A stretch of DNA of 64,000 nt from Larix kaempferi (lineage: Eukaryota; Streptophyta; Pinopsida; Pinales; Pinaceae): the NCBI GenBank assembly GCA_027924585.1, contig BSBM01000608.1:7318501-7382500 (forward strand). Direction: 5' to 3'. Of this stretch, positions 22,036 through 31,837 are shown piece after piece; position 1 is the first letter of the stretch, and every line of letters starts with the position of its first letter. Position numbers and translations under genes: made by a program. The notes under the pieces were generated by a model. The model searched no databases. It was given only the letters and a program-made list of their open reading frames with translations, and was not told where the DNA came from.

Positions 22036-22289
22036 AAGTGAAGAAAAGATTCCATGGGTATTAACATCAGTAGATCCAGTGTTTGGTGGTGAACAAGGGC
22101 TAGTTACATTATTCAGACTACAATTTTTCACTGGCTAACTCTGCGGGGGAAGGATCTGTTGGCGACTCCATGTTTGAAAAATCCAGAAGCAACTTCATAA
22201 TTTTAGATTGTCAAAGACTTTTGCTGCTATGTTGGCACAAAGGTTTGCTCCTCTTAGCTTTTGTTGATATTCCAAGATTTCCAAATGCA

Positions 22290-22490
22290 ATACCTATAAT
22301 GGGATGAGTGGGGAGATTTCCTTCTACGGTTCAGAGAGAATGAAGAGGACAATCCAGCACTTCATGTAATTAAGTTTCATCAATATATGGACCAACTAAA
22401 TATACATCAAGAGGATGTATTGATGAAAAAGTTCATGTACTCCTTGGAAGGGGATATGAGACAGTGGTACAGGTTGTAAAATTAGTCACA
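22290..22490 (+). pseudogene. Gypsy gag fragment in the gene-capturing element
   Basis: One frame reads FRENEEDNPALHVIKFHQYM, DQLNIHQEDVLMKKFMYSLE, GDMRQWYR, the typical gypsy capsid core. It opens with a weak PRFPNA-like stretch and is lost after WYR. The complete capsid domain and zinc knuckle are missing. Confidence 0.8.
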
Positions 22491-23299
22491 GCAGATATAT
22501 TGAACAAGTAAATCAATCACAATTATGTAAAACAAATTGGAGTAAAAACTGTGCAAGAGAGATGCATCAGTGATCTATAATCCAGAATGGTAGAATTACA
22601 ATACAATACTGTCACAATGAGTGAGCAATTTGAATTATCCAAGGAGGTAATTCGAATATACTGCATGGCATAGCTTGGCTCCAACTAAGTGTCCTCATCA
22701 TCAATCAATGGTGGTCATCAATGCACAAGTCACTGTCAGACAGGTGTCAAACTGAGTCTAATTGAGTCTAACTGAGTGTAATAAGTGTAATTGATGGTAA
22801 GTGGCACTAATGTAGGGATGGAGGTTCAACGGAGGGTGCATGAGGAGTTAACTGCACTCATAATAGGTAGTCAAGTCTCATCGAAGGTCAATCGGAGTGA
22901 TAACAGCAGTGAGGAGTCAGTCTAGCCTCAAATCAATGAAAGACTGGTGGCTAACTAAAGTGAACTGGATTGGTAGGTAAGAAAAGGTGCCCTTTTGCAG
23001 TGGAAGGTGAGAAGTGGGAGCCTCCTTGACTAGGAGGGCTAAATCTGAGTGGAAAGTAGCTCTCGAGTGCTGTAAGAGTAGGGACTAGGTGCTAGAGGCA
23101 TCAAACTAGTGCATGCAATGCATGAAGAATGCATGCATGCATGAAAAGTACATAACTGAATGATGAGATATCCTAACACAGGTCTCTTCCTGTCTCTAGC
23201 ATTTCTTCATTAAAATATTTTCATGTTGCTTTTCATTTGTATTGCAAAAGAATTTATCCAGCTTAGTGTCTTTTCAACCATTGATGCGAGGGATATGCT
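22491..23299 (+). other. Internal non-coding part of the gene-capturing element
   Basis: No coding sequence is supported. It contains repeated CTGAGTCTAA/ATTGAGTCTAA words near 22755 and an ATGC-repeat cluster at 23107-23145. Confidence 0.5.
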
Positions 23300-24200
23300 T
23301 TGTATATTCAGTCTTTAGTAGAAGATTCCTCTTGTAGTGTAGATGAAGTAGATGGTTATACTATGAAAGATGAAGAAGACTCGTTATCAGTTGTATTTTC
23401 TTCTAATTCTGTTTTACAGAATTCTACTATCAAGGAAGAGTCTCATAATACTTTAAACAGTTTTGAAGATCAATCTTTGGTTCAACAAACTATTGTTTTA
23501 AAACATGTTGGACATCATTTTTGTGATGAAGATCGGCCTTGTAATGAAGAAATTGCTATAGAAATATTTGATTCTCATGACTCTTAAGAAGTTTCTAGTT
23601 ATTTTCATGATAATATACTATCACAAAAGGTTGTTCATGATCTATTAGACGAAGAAAAACATGAATCTTCATCATTACCATTAAAAACTTATCAGCAAAA
23701 GGATGTTCAAAAAATATTCATACTGCAGCTGATAATAATCAGATTATAGATACCTTTGATATCTCATCAGAATTTTCTTACTCATGAATTTGTGGTTCAA
23801 GATGTCTATGAAGATCTTAATGATGATATTAAAATTTTAGATCAGAAAATCTATGATTAGAAATGTCATGAGGACATAGATCTGATATATGGTATCTATC
23901 ACTCAGAAGCAGAACCTAATCTTGAAGAGCATCACAATGGAAAGGTCTCTAATTTTCAAGAATCATAAATTTGTAATGATCATCTGGTGTTTGATGAATA
24001 TAAAGAGGATTTGGAGCAGATTTTTGTTTCAGCATCAATAGAAATTTTAAACAATGAACCCATGTATGATAAATATAAAGCAGACCCTTTAGAAAGCAAT
24101 GAAGGAAACATAAATGAGAAGTTGCACCTGTTTTCTTTTTCACCAAAAAATGACCAGCAGATTACAGAGATCATTGAGCCCATAGTTGTTAGTTAGTCTT
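23300..24200 (+). pseudogene. Acidic gag-pol linker remnant of the gene-capturing element
   Basis: Frames 23300-23587 and 23987-24196 are rich in Asp, Glu and Ser. They contain QQTIVLKHVGHHFC, then VFDEYKEDLEQIF and NEPMYDKYKADPLESNEG. Repeated V-x-DEY and P-x-YD-Y words before the protease are seen in many plant gypsy polyproteins. Stops interrupt the region between 23588 and 23986. Nothing recognisable as protease follows. Confidence 0.6.
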
Positions 24201-24786
24201 GAAGTACGAATATCAAAAGAGCAGCTTGATCTTGTTAATCAGTTGGAGATGTTTCATGTTATTCACGACCCAATAGCCATCTACATGGAGTCAATATTTT
24301 CAAAAGATTCCAATGTTGTAACATTTGGGATAAAATCAGATAGCAATAGTAAGTATAGATTTCTCATGAAATTCCTGATGCGATTGTCATGTTCGTTTTA
24401 CATCTTTTGACAAAGTTGCAAGCAAGAAAATCTCTTCAGCAATCAAACACTTAATTGGCTACATTGGAAGTTTTCATTGCATGATCAAGATAGTCTATGC
24501 CGGTTAGAAGTAGAAGTTGTAAATAAACAAGCTCCTTTTTCAAGCATTGGTTTCAGTTTGTAGAGTGTAAGTATGGATCAGTTTTCAGTGTGCAGTTTTT
24601 TTTCAACAAGTATGGTTTGGAATGAGCAATTTCAGTTTGTTTTTAACAGTCAGAAGAGCAGGGTTGCAAGTTTTGGAACAAGTTTGGAACGAGATAGGAA
24701 TTACTCCATCACCCAATGAATAAGGCACTAGTCTACGTGTTCTTGGAGCATCACAAGGAGGACTCCATCTCCCAGCCGGAGCTAGA
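24201..24786 (+). other. 3' internal end of the gene-capturing element
   Basis: No gene identified. The sequence just before the 3' LTR (GGAGGACTCC...GGAGCTAGA) is only a weak polypurine tract. Confidence 0.45.
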
Positions 24787-25416
24787 TGTTAGGACTGGAA
24801 TTGTACCTAGTCCCTTTAGTATTTCTTAGTTTCTAAATTTTCATTGTTTTTTGCTTTCGCTTACTTTTAAGTTATTTTGATTTTTCATTTTTATTACATG
24901 ACCATAGTTTTATTACTTTATTCCACTTTTATTTTATGTTATAATACTTGGCTTGTTAAATATTTCATTTCTTTTTAAGTCTTCAAACACATATCAATAT
25001 TTGGCATAACTCCTATGTTGAAATCCTAACTCCTATGTTAAATATTTTGCAAAGTTTTTATATGAAAACATGCCCACAGCGTAGTTACCAGGTTGCATAT
25101 ATACAATCGCCGCCGGAATCCCAAAATCAATGAAGAACGTGGCTAACCCACATCCAGTTTAGTGCATTACTTGTCATGAATGAAGACCCCGAAGAATTTT
25201 TTAGCTATATCATAGCAAGTGTCAATTTTATAATTTCACCACCAATGATTTGAAAACGGGGGAAGCCACGCACATGGTTCAGAGGGCACTAAGAGAGGAA
25301 ATGATAGAGTTTCTTTTCTTTGTATTCGTTGCTTGCTTTGTGGTTGGCTTATGAAAGATGATAGCTGTAGAAATGAAGGGGTCTCACAGTAGTCATTAGC
25401 AGATGAAGATGTTTTG

Positions 25417-25555
25417 TTTTGCACATTGTGTAACGCAGAGGTATGCAAGTTCAGTAAACATTCTAGGAGATGTGACAAATGCGTTGTGGATTTGATCACC
25501 ATTGTCGATGGTTAAACAACTATGTTGGAAAGAATAATTATATCACTTTTGTGGT
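25417..25555 (+). pseudogene. DHHC-type S-acyltransferase fragment, copy B
   Basis: Same stretch as copy A, in the 3' LTR, with the DHHC motif at 25494-25505. It carries the same one-base deletion before FDHHC, so the fragment was already broken before the two LTRs were copied. Additional losses are Cys to Ser in the KFSKH-S block and Cys to Tyr in NN-Y-VG. A Gly-to-Cys change follows AEV. Confidence 0.85.
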
Positions 25556-25565
25556 ATTGTGTTCT

Positions 25566-25795
25566 TATGAAGTTACCAGATAATGCATAAGTAACAAATG
25601 AAGTTTGGGATGAAGTAATAGATTGCATGCAAAGATGGATGCAGGATAAAGTTTGAATAATGAGGGTTTATGTTGTTCGTGCTTTGGCACACTTTGCAAT
25701 TGATATTGAAAATGTGAACATTGTTGAAGCTTCATACTACAATTCTTGGATGGGGATTGACAGAAAGAGAGCCAGCTATCACAGCAGAATGCATA
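25566..25795 (+). pseudogene. Condensin CAP-G-like fragment, copy B
   Basis: Matches copy A. Here the second block reads VYVVRALAHFAIDIENVNIV, closer to a HEAT repeat than copy A, and the last block reads ILGWGLTEREPAITAECIKM, MKDAW. Separate stops (TAA after DNA near 25588 and TGA near 25655) break the frame. Confidence 0.6.
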
Positions 25796-26856
25796 AAGAT
25801 GATGAAAGATGCATGGTCATGGTCTGTTTTTCACTGTTTTAGTCATGGTCATTGGGCACATATTACGAGGACATGGAAACAAATTTCAAAAAACCAAAAG
25901 AGGATTTTGTCCATCACGGACTCATTCACGAAAACCTCTCTCCTTTTTTCAATAGATGTCATGGTTGGAAATATTCAAATTGATCTTTACGGCCTATTCT
26001 TCAGGGTTTAAAAACATTTAATAATTTCTTGTTTTAGTCATCATTTTTTGGCGTAAATTATGATCGATTGGAGAAGCATTTTTAAAAACCAAAAGTGGTT
26101 TTTCTTCATCACGAACCCATAAAAAAAAACCTCTCACAGTGTTTTCACAGTTGTCCCAGATCGAGATATATGTATGGTTCTTTGAGACCCATTTTTCATA
26201 AATTCGCCAAATTTCCCTAGAATCCGATTTTGCTATTCTGGGCATATTTGACCCTAGGGTTTTGGATCTCATAAACTGCTAAGGAGTTTCGAGACCTAAA
26301 TAAGTGGATATGTAACCACTTCACTTTGATATCTTGTAATTATAAAATGAGGAAAAAGATACGTTATGGAAGTTGGGTTTTTGTTCGGGAGAAGGGCTTA
26401 GAACTTATGATGTTGTTGGCATTTAAACATATACAGTATACTCTCATGTAAGTGTTATGAAGACTGACATTTGTTCTGAATATATTATATAAGCCATCTA
26501 TTGACCTTTATTACCAGTTTATGTTTATAGTTTGTTTGACTATCGTGTTTGTAATTTCATTTCTGGATGAAAGTTTTTATCTTATGAATGCTTATAAACT
26601 TGTGGATAGAACTGGATTTCTTGTTGAATATTTTCTTATGGTTTATGTCTATGTTTTATATCTTTACATTTCATATCTCTCATATTTCTTTATGATTTAG
26701 TAATGGTATATGTTTCATATTTGATTACCCCCTTCTTACGAATGATACCTTCAAACAAAAATTACAAAAACAAATTGATTTCCTTTCAGTTTTTCTTAAG
26801 ATTATTCTAGCTTGTACCCTCGTAGTCTAGGTACAATTTCAAACAAAAATAGTCAC

Positions 26857-28089
26857 TATGCACCTTTGATCCGGGTTTTCTTTGAAAACTTGCTTATAGC
26901 AGTATTTTGAAAGTACCCTATAAGACAACAATGCTATGTTTCAAAATATCGCTAATGAAACTAGATTGGTGGGCATTAATAGATGCCTAGCCTAATCAAT
27001 CCTACCTAACTAAAATATTGTTTTGTGACCTCCTGTGGAGGATTTTAGTTGGTTGGACAATTAAAAAGTCGGTTTTAAGGGGTTTGAATTTCACTTAAGG
27101 AATGTAAGAGAGGTATTTCACAATCCGTACCTTTCTAATTCACCAAGCTCACATTAATTGCGAGGTGAAGAGCATACTTGGATTGAAAGAGCTTCTAGGT
27201 CTCTTAGTGTGTGCTAGTGGTGAAAACACATGTGATGAAAGAAAATCGGTTGTCGGAAAATTAACTAGAAGAGTATATAAAGTAAATGCAAAAGTAGATG
27301 TACTTTTAACTCTAAAAGATGCTCATGGTGATTTGTAAATCAAAATGCTAGGTAATAGATAATTCTGCAATGGAGATATTTCACATTTCTCACCAGTGTT
27401 TTATTCACCAAGCTCACATGAAGTGTGAGGTAAATATCATACTTTGGGGGACAAGAGTATTTAGGTCCTTTCGTATGTGCAAAAAGTGATTTATACACTA
27501 GCATTAATCCTAAAAACATGTCAATTGTGCATAAACAAGAATAGTCTTGAATACTAGTGACAACAATCAGGCACGTTCAAAGCCTCAAGGTTGGTTACCT
27601 AGGTAAATTTCAAGAGAGATGAACTCTTTACTTCCTAATATTGGTCTAGGTGGACTAATTATTTAAAAAACTAGTAATTATGCAAATTAAACTTAATTTA
27701 AGTTCAATAGTAAGCAGCAATCGGGCTACCAGATTGTACTATGTAGATAAAAAGTAAATAAAAAGTGGTAGCGCATCCAAACAATACTCTGTTGCATGGG
27801 TAACATGGATAAATACAAAACAGATGCACTGGTAACGCAGGTGATACATTGACAAGCTGCGCAGGTCAACCATACAGGAGGTCGTGTTGGTCGTGAACTA
27901 ATTACGTACACTGATAGCGCGACCAAGAGGTCAGGATCTGTGCTACTATGTGTAAATTAATTGGGGATGAATTAGGGCCAAATTCTGGTGCAAGAGGTGG
28001 AATACCTTCTCTCCTGCAAATGATAAACACCCAAAATTAATTAATTAGGATAAAATAACCTAGTTAAATAAGAAATGAAGAAAAATAAA
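26857..28089 (-). other. Leader of the nested gypsy element (5' side of the insertion)
   Basis: Lies between the younger element and the primer site of the host gypsy element. No supported gene. Two blocks are similar to each other: both contain a TCACCAAGCTCACAT phrase followed by a GAGGT(G/A)AA phrase (27139 and 27408). Confidence 0.5.
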
Positions 28090-28107
28090 TGGAGTCACCA
28101 TTAGAAC
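28090..28107 (-). other. Primer binding site of the nested gypsy element
   Basis: On the minus strand CCACAACA (LTR end) is followed after seven bases by TGGTGACTCCATTTAT, a variant of the TGGCGACTCCAT site at 8216-8232. Confidence 0.7.
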
Positions 28108-29119
28108 TGTTGTGGAAAAATTTGCACAATGTGCAATCTTCCACTTGGTAAGGGGCTAGGACTTGTAGGCTACAACAAGGCCTCAGTCCTTGGATCCCCT
28201 ATGTTGGGTGTGTGGTTTTCCTCCAATTGATCTACAAGATACTTTTAGTGCAATTCACATAAAAACAAAGAAATATGGATAATAATCAAAATAAAAGAGA
28301 TAGGGGGAGAATGCAAACTCCATTAACAATCCAAGATATTCTAAACCACTTTTTATTTCCCAATGGTCAAGTTGTACAACACCTAGGAGGTGTGGGATTC
28401 AAGGGAAACCAACAATCTCCCATAGGGAGGCCTTTTTTGTCCAAACTATATGCTAAGTAATGGTAGAACAATGGAGAGGAACTCTTTCCCCTTGAAGGAA
28501 GGTGGAAAGGGATCTTTGGAATGCTTATAATGATAGGAAGAGGTGGGATATGAGGAATCTCCAACACAAATCCAACAACATAACCTTGCTCTTTAATTCT
28601 CTCTACAAAATGCATGTCAATGGATTCCTTTTATAGGCCAAGAGGTGGCCAAGAAAAAACTAGATCCAAATGTGAATTCCATCACCTCATGAAGTGGTTT
28701 CAAGTACACAAAAGGGGCTATTTAATGCCACAAGGAGTGTAAGGAGCCCCAAATTCGAATTGTGGAGGTGATGGGACATTAATGAGCCTTTAATGCACCG
28801 CGGGTAGTTGAGATTCTGCCATTTTTTACAGTAGCACGACCTTAATGAAGAAACATTGCACGCAACGTGACCTATATGAAGAAAATACACATGTTACACT
28901 AGCACAGGTACATAGTTATAAACCTGCAAAATAGCACAAATTTTGAAGGAAAAGTCGCGCGAGTGGCCAACCAAAATTCATGCCTTTTGTACTCTGAGGC
29001 TCAAACTGTTTTATGGATTTTTTGAGGATGTATTTGGTGAATTGCATTCTTTATGTTGATGACACCTTACTGCAAGAATCCCCAAAATGTCTCATGTGTG
29101 CGAGATTTAGGCATTAGCA
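28108..29119 (-). repeat. 5' LTR of the nested gypsy element (1012 bp)
   Basis: TGTTGTGGAAAA to GGCATTAGCA on the plus strand. Minus-strand TATA box at 28627-28637 (CCTATAAAAGG). It contains about 410 bases (roughly 28175-28590) not present in the 3' LTR at 12809-13410, by insertion here or deletion there. Confidence 0.9.
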
Positions 29120-30465
29120 TAAAACTTGAAGTGGAAAAATGCCAAAGGTTGAACACTTCCAACTTGAAAATTTGAATTTTCCAGGTAAGCTAGTAGAAGA
29201 TGTAAGTGCTCTATGCACTGTTGGTTTTTCACTAACCACAAACTGAAAAGTCTAGCAGAAGCAAAAACAATTGATGTCTTCTACTAAGTGGGTGGTTTTA
29301 GGCTAACCACAATCTCTGTAACTTGGCACGAACTTGATTCTAGATCAACAGTTCCCTTTAGAACTTGGATCTAACTGAGGTTTTGGCTCAGCAGTTCGCT
29401 CAGGAACTTGGCTCTAAGGCTCAGTGGTTCGCTTTGAAAATGGTATTTTAAGGACCACCAAAAAATGGCATCTAGCAGAAGATGGTGTCTTCTAATAAAT
29501 GGGTGGTTTTAGGATGACCACAAACTAAGAGGTAGTTTTAGGATCACCACAAACCAATGGGTGATCTAGAACATGCACCTAATTCTATCTTCTGGTTACA
29601 ACTATGAAATTTCCTTTATCTCTAGCTCAAGGATCTGGATGTTGGCTCTACTTTAGGCTATTGTTGAAGCTCACTTGGTTCTTATTGTGGCTCAGGATTG
29701 TTTGTTTTGGTCAATATGATAGGGCTTCAAAACTTGAAGCATGCCTGTGAATTCATGATGCCCCTCTTGTCAAGTACAAGGTGAGGAGAAGATAATCTTT
29801 CAACTGTAAGAATATGCATTACTTGAGATTGAATGACATAGAGCTCATAGCTTCTTGCAACTCTACCATTTAACAACAATCTCAATAAATGAAGGATGTC
29901 GGGCTCTACCAAAAATTCACCCAAATACAATTGTAATACAATTCAACTTCATTTCAAAAATTACAAGTAATCTTACAAAACAACTATTTCCAAGTTACAA
30001 AAGAGGGTTGTTATGAACAAGAACTAGTTCAAAATGTTGATTATGGAGTTGAATTGATCTTCAAGTTTGGATGTTTTAACTTTGAATACTTTGAATTCTA
30101 TTCTTGAGATGGATCTTCGACTTGGATGAAGTCATGGTCTATGGCACACAATACAACATTGTAACATAGATATCATCTTCTCTATGCTCTGGAGGAATAA
30201 GAGGAGAATGAAATATTGAGTACGTGTTTGGCATGGCCTACGAAGTGCCCCAAAATGAAACAAATTATCTTTAAAATATTAGGTAGTTGTCCAGATACAA
30301 ATGGATCCGTCAACAAGTCAAAGCAACCAAGATCCATCTTTACCTAGCATTGCCAATTCACCCTCTATTCAAAGACAAAACAGGGGTCATCTTTCAATAC
30401 ATAATTTTTTAAGCTAGCAATAGCACTCAAGATTCACCCAAGCTATAGAGTCCACCATATGAAAA

Positions 30466-30498
<33 letters not shown>

Positions 30499-31837
30499 AA
30501 TAAGAAGAAGAAGAAGATAGCGAATGAGATTCCTTCAAATATGCTAGAGAAGTCTAGTTCATAGACAATGAAAATAGATTTGAAATGTGTGTTCCTATGC
30601 TACCTAGACTAGATGTACATACTTAATCAACCAAGAAAGTTAACAAAAACACACCATAATGAATCAAATAAACGAAGCACTACTACTCACTTTCCTTTGT
30701 CGCCTCAAAATTCTTCAAAATTTGATGTTGGAGAGTGTGATTTTAAGACCTATAATATTCATGAAAATATGAGGATTTTCAACTGTTTTCCAATAGAAAT
30801 AGTTGGTGTCTTATCAATCTTTAATGCTAGAGAGATCAAAAATTACTCCACAATAACCTGCATTAATAATCTATAGCTTTGTTTAGGTTTTTTCAAATGA
30901 GCTGACAACAGATACTCGAAGCAAAGTGGAGGAAGCTAAAGGGAGCATGTGGCACAATGGTCAAGAAGGGAAAGAGAGGCAGGTAAATAATGGTGAAGAG
31001 TCTACAGGTTTGGTGGTTATCATATTCAATGCATAGGTGGGTGTCTTCTTCATGCAGGTAGAACTCTTGGAAATTAGCACAAATACCACAACCTCAAACC
31101 TCTTAGTCTTGTAGTTCCTAGGATCATCCAAAAAAATATTCTAGTGTCTATGGTGCCAACATCATCAACATATTGGTACGCACTCTGGTTTCTCGTGCAT
31201 TGTATCTTCTTGAATTACTCATTGTATCCATCGTTTTCTTTTGGTTTTGCAATGTGAATCCAACCAAGTTGCAAGTAACCACAAGCACTCACAGGTATGC
31301 TCCAATAGAGGTTGTAGGTGACTTGAACATGCAATAGCCAATATGTGAGGTGTTTAGAATCTACATTCAATACTCCACATTGGTAAATTGTGCACACAGG
31401 TGAACACTCAAAAATGTGTGAGGAGTCTATGAACAAGAGGTGTAGACTCAAGGAATAGACTGAGCTAGTTGCAAATCTCTTTCTTTTTACTGGTAGGTCA
31501 AGAATGGACTAGATGCGTGGGAGTAGTCTAGTCTAAAAAGAGAAAATAAGAGTGTGATTTGGAATCATGCCAAAAAAAACGCACGGGCGGACGCCAATCA
31601 ACAAGTCTCAAGGAAGGAGGAGAAAAAATGCCAAAGGTTTTAGAATACATAGAGAAATATACGAAGAAGAATGGCTTCATAGCAAGTCTAAGCATAGAGA
31701 GTTGCGGGACAATGGACATAACTCGACAGACTACAATAGAGTTGGAAAACTATGCAGTGTAACGAAAACACCTAGCAAACATTAGGGATTTGATTGTGAG
31801 AATTGTCGAAACAATATGCATAAAAGTACATAGGACA
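29120..31837 (-). other. Internal region of the outer copia element, non-coding
   Basis: Continues the sequence interrupted at 12808. No gag, protease, integrase or RT motif was found on either strand. It contains three variants of a GGT(G/A)GTTTTAGG...ACCACAA(A/T)C word between 29285 and 29555, and a purine microsatellite at 30466-30517. Short frames near 30613, 31215 and 31567 show no family resemblance. Confidence 0.6.
30466..30517. repeat. (GA)n and (GAA)n microsatellite
   Basis: GA repeat with one AA interruption (30466-30499), followed by four to five GAA or AGA triplets. Confidence 0.9.

Larger units (their letters stand above)
19956..26851 (+). mobile_element. Plus-strand gypsy element whose LTRs carry captured host gene fragments
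   Basis: The 5' LTR is 19956-22010 and the 3' LTR 24787-26851 (about 2.06 kb each, both starting TGTTAGGACTGG). The target duplication GTCAC is exact on both sides (19951-19955 and 26852-26856). An Athila-like primer site follows the 5' LTR. The internal region is 2.78 kb and contains a gag remnant and an acidic linker but no protease, reverse transcriptase or integrase. The element is complete as an insertion but non-autonomous. It lies in the leader of the gypsy element 12809-29119, in opposite orientation. Confidence 0.9.
24787..26851 (+). repeat. 3' LTR of the gene-capturing gypsy element
   Basis: Colinear with the 5' LTR at 19956-22010. It differs by scattered substitutions and a short duplication of AATCCTAACTCCTATGTT near 25020-25040. 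A TATA-like box is near 26340. Its last bases (AAAAATA) have lost the usual terminal CA. Confidence 0.9.
12809..29119 (-). mobile_element. Gypsy element with gag and protease only, nested in the copia element
   Basis: The left (3') LTR is 12809-13410 and the right (5') LTR 28108-29119. A polypurine tract (TCAGGGGGAATC on the minus strand) sits at the left LTR, and a primer site (TGGTGACTCCATTTAT) at the right LTR. The flanks GAAAA (12804-12808) and TAAAA (29120-29124) are a likely target duplication with one change. Internal order on the minus strand: leader, gag, spacer, retropepsin, a further Cys/His-bearing stretch, then about 1.8 kb without recognisable coding. Reverse transcriptase and integrase are absent, so mobility would need a helper. 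A younger element (19956-26851) sits in its leader. Confidence 0.85.

Noticed and set aside
22140-22190. Second primer site (TTGGCGACTCCATG) inside the gene-capturing element
   Set aside because: It lies about 150 bases inside the internal region with no LTR end next to it; the site at 22011-22035 fits better.
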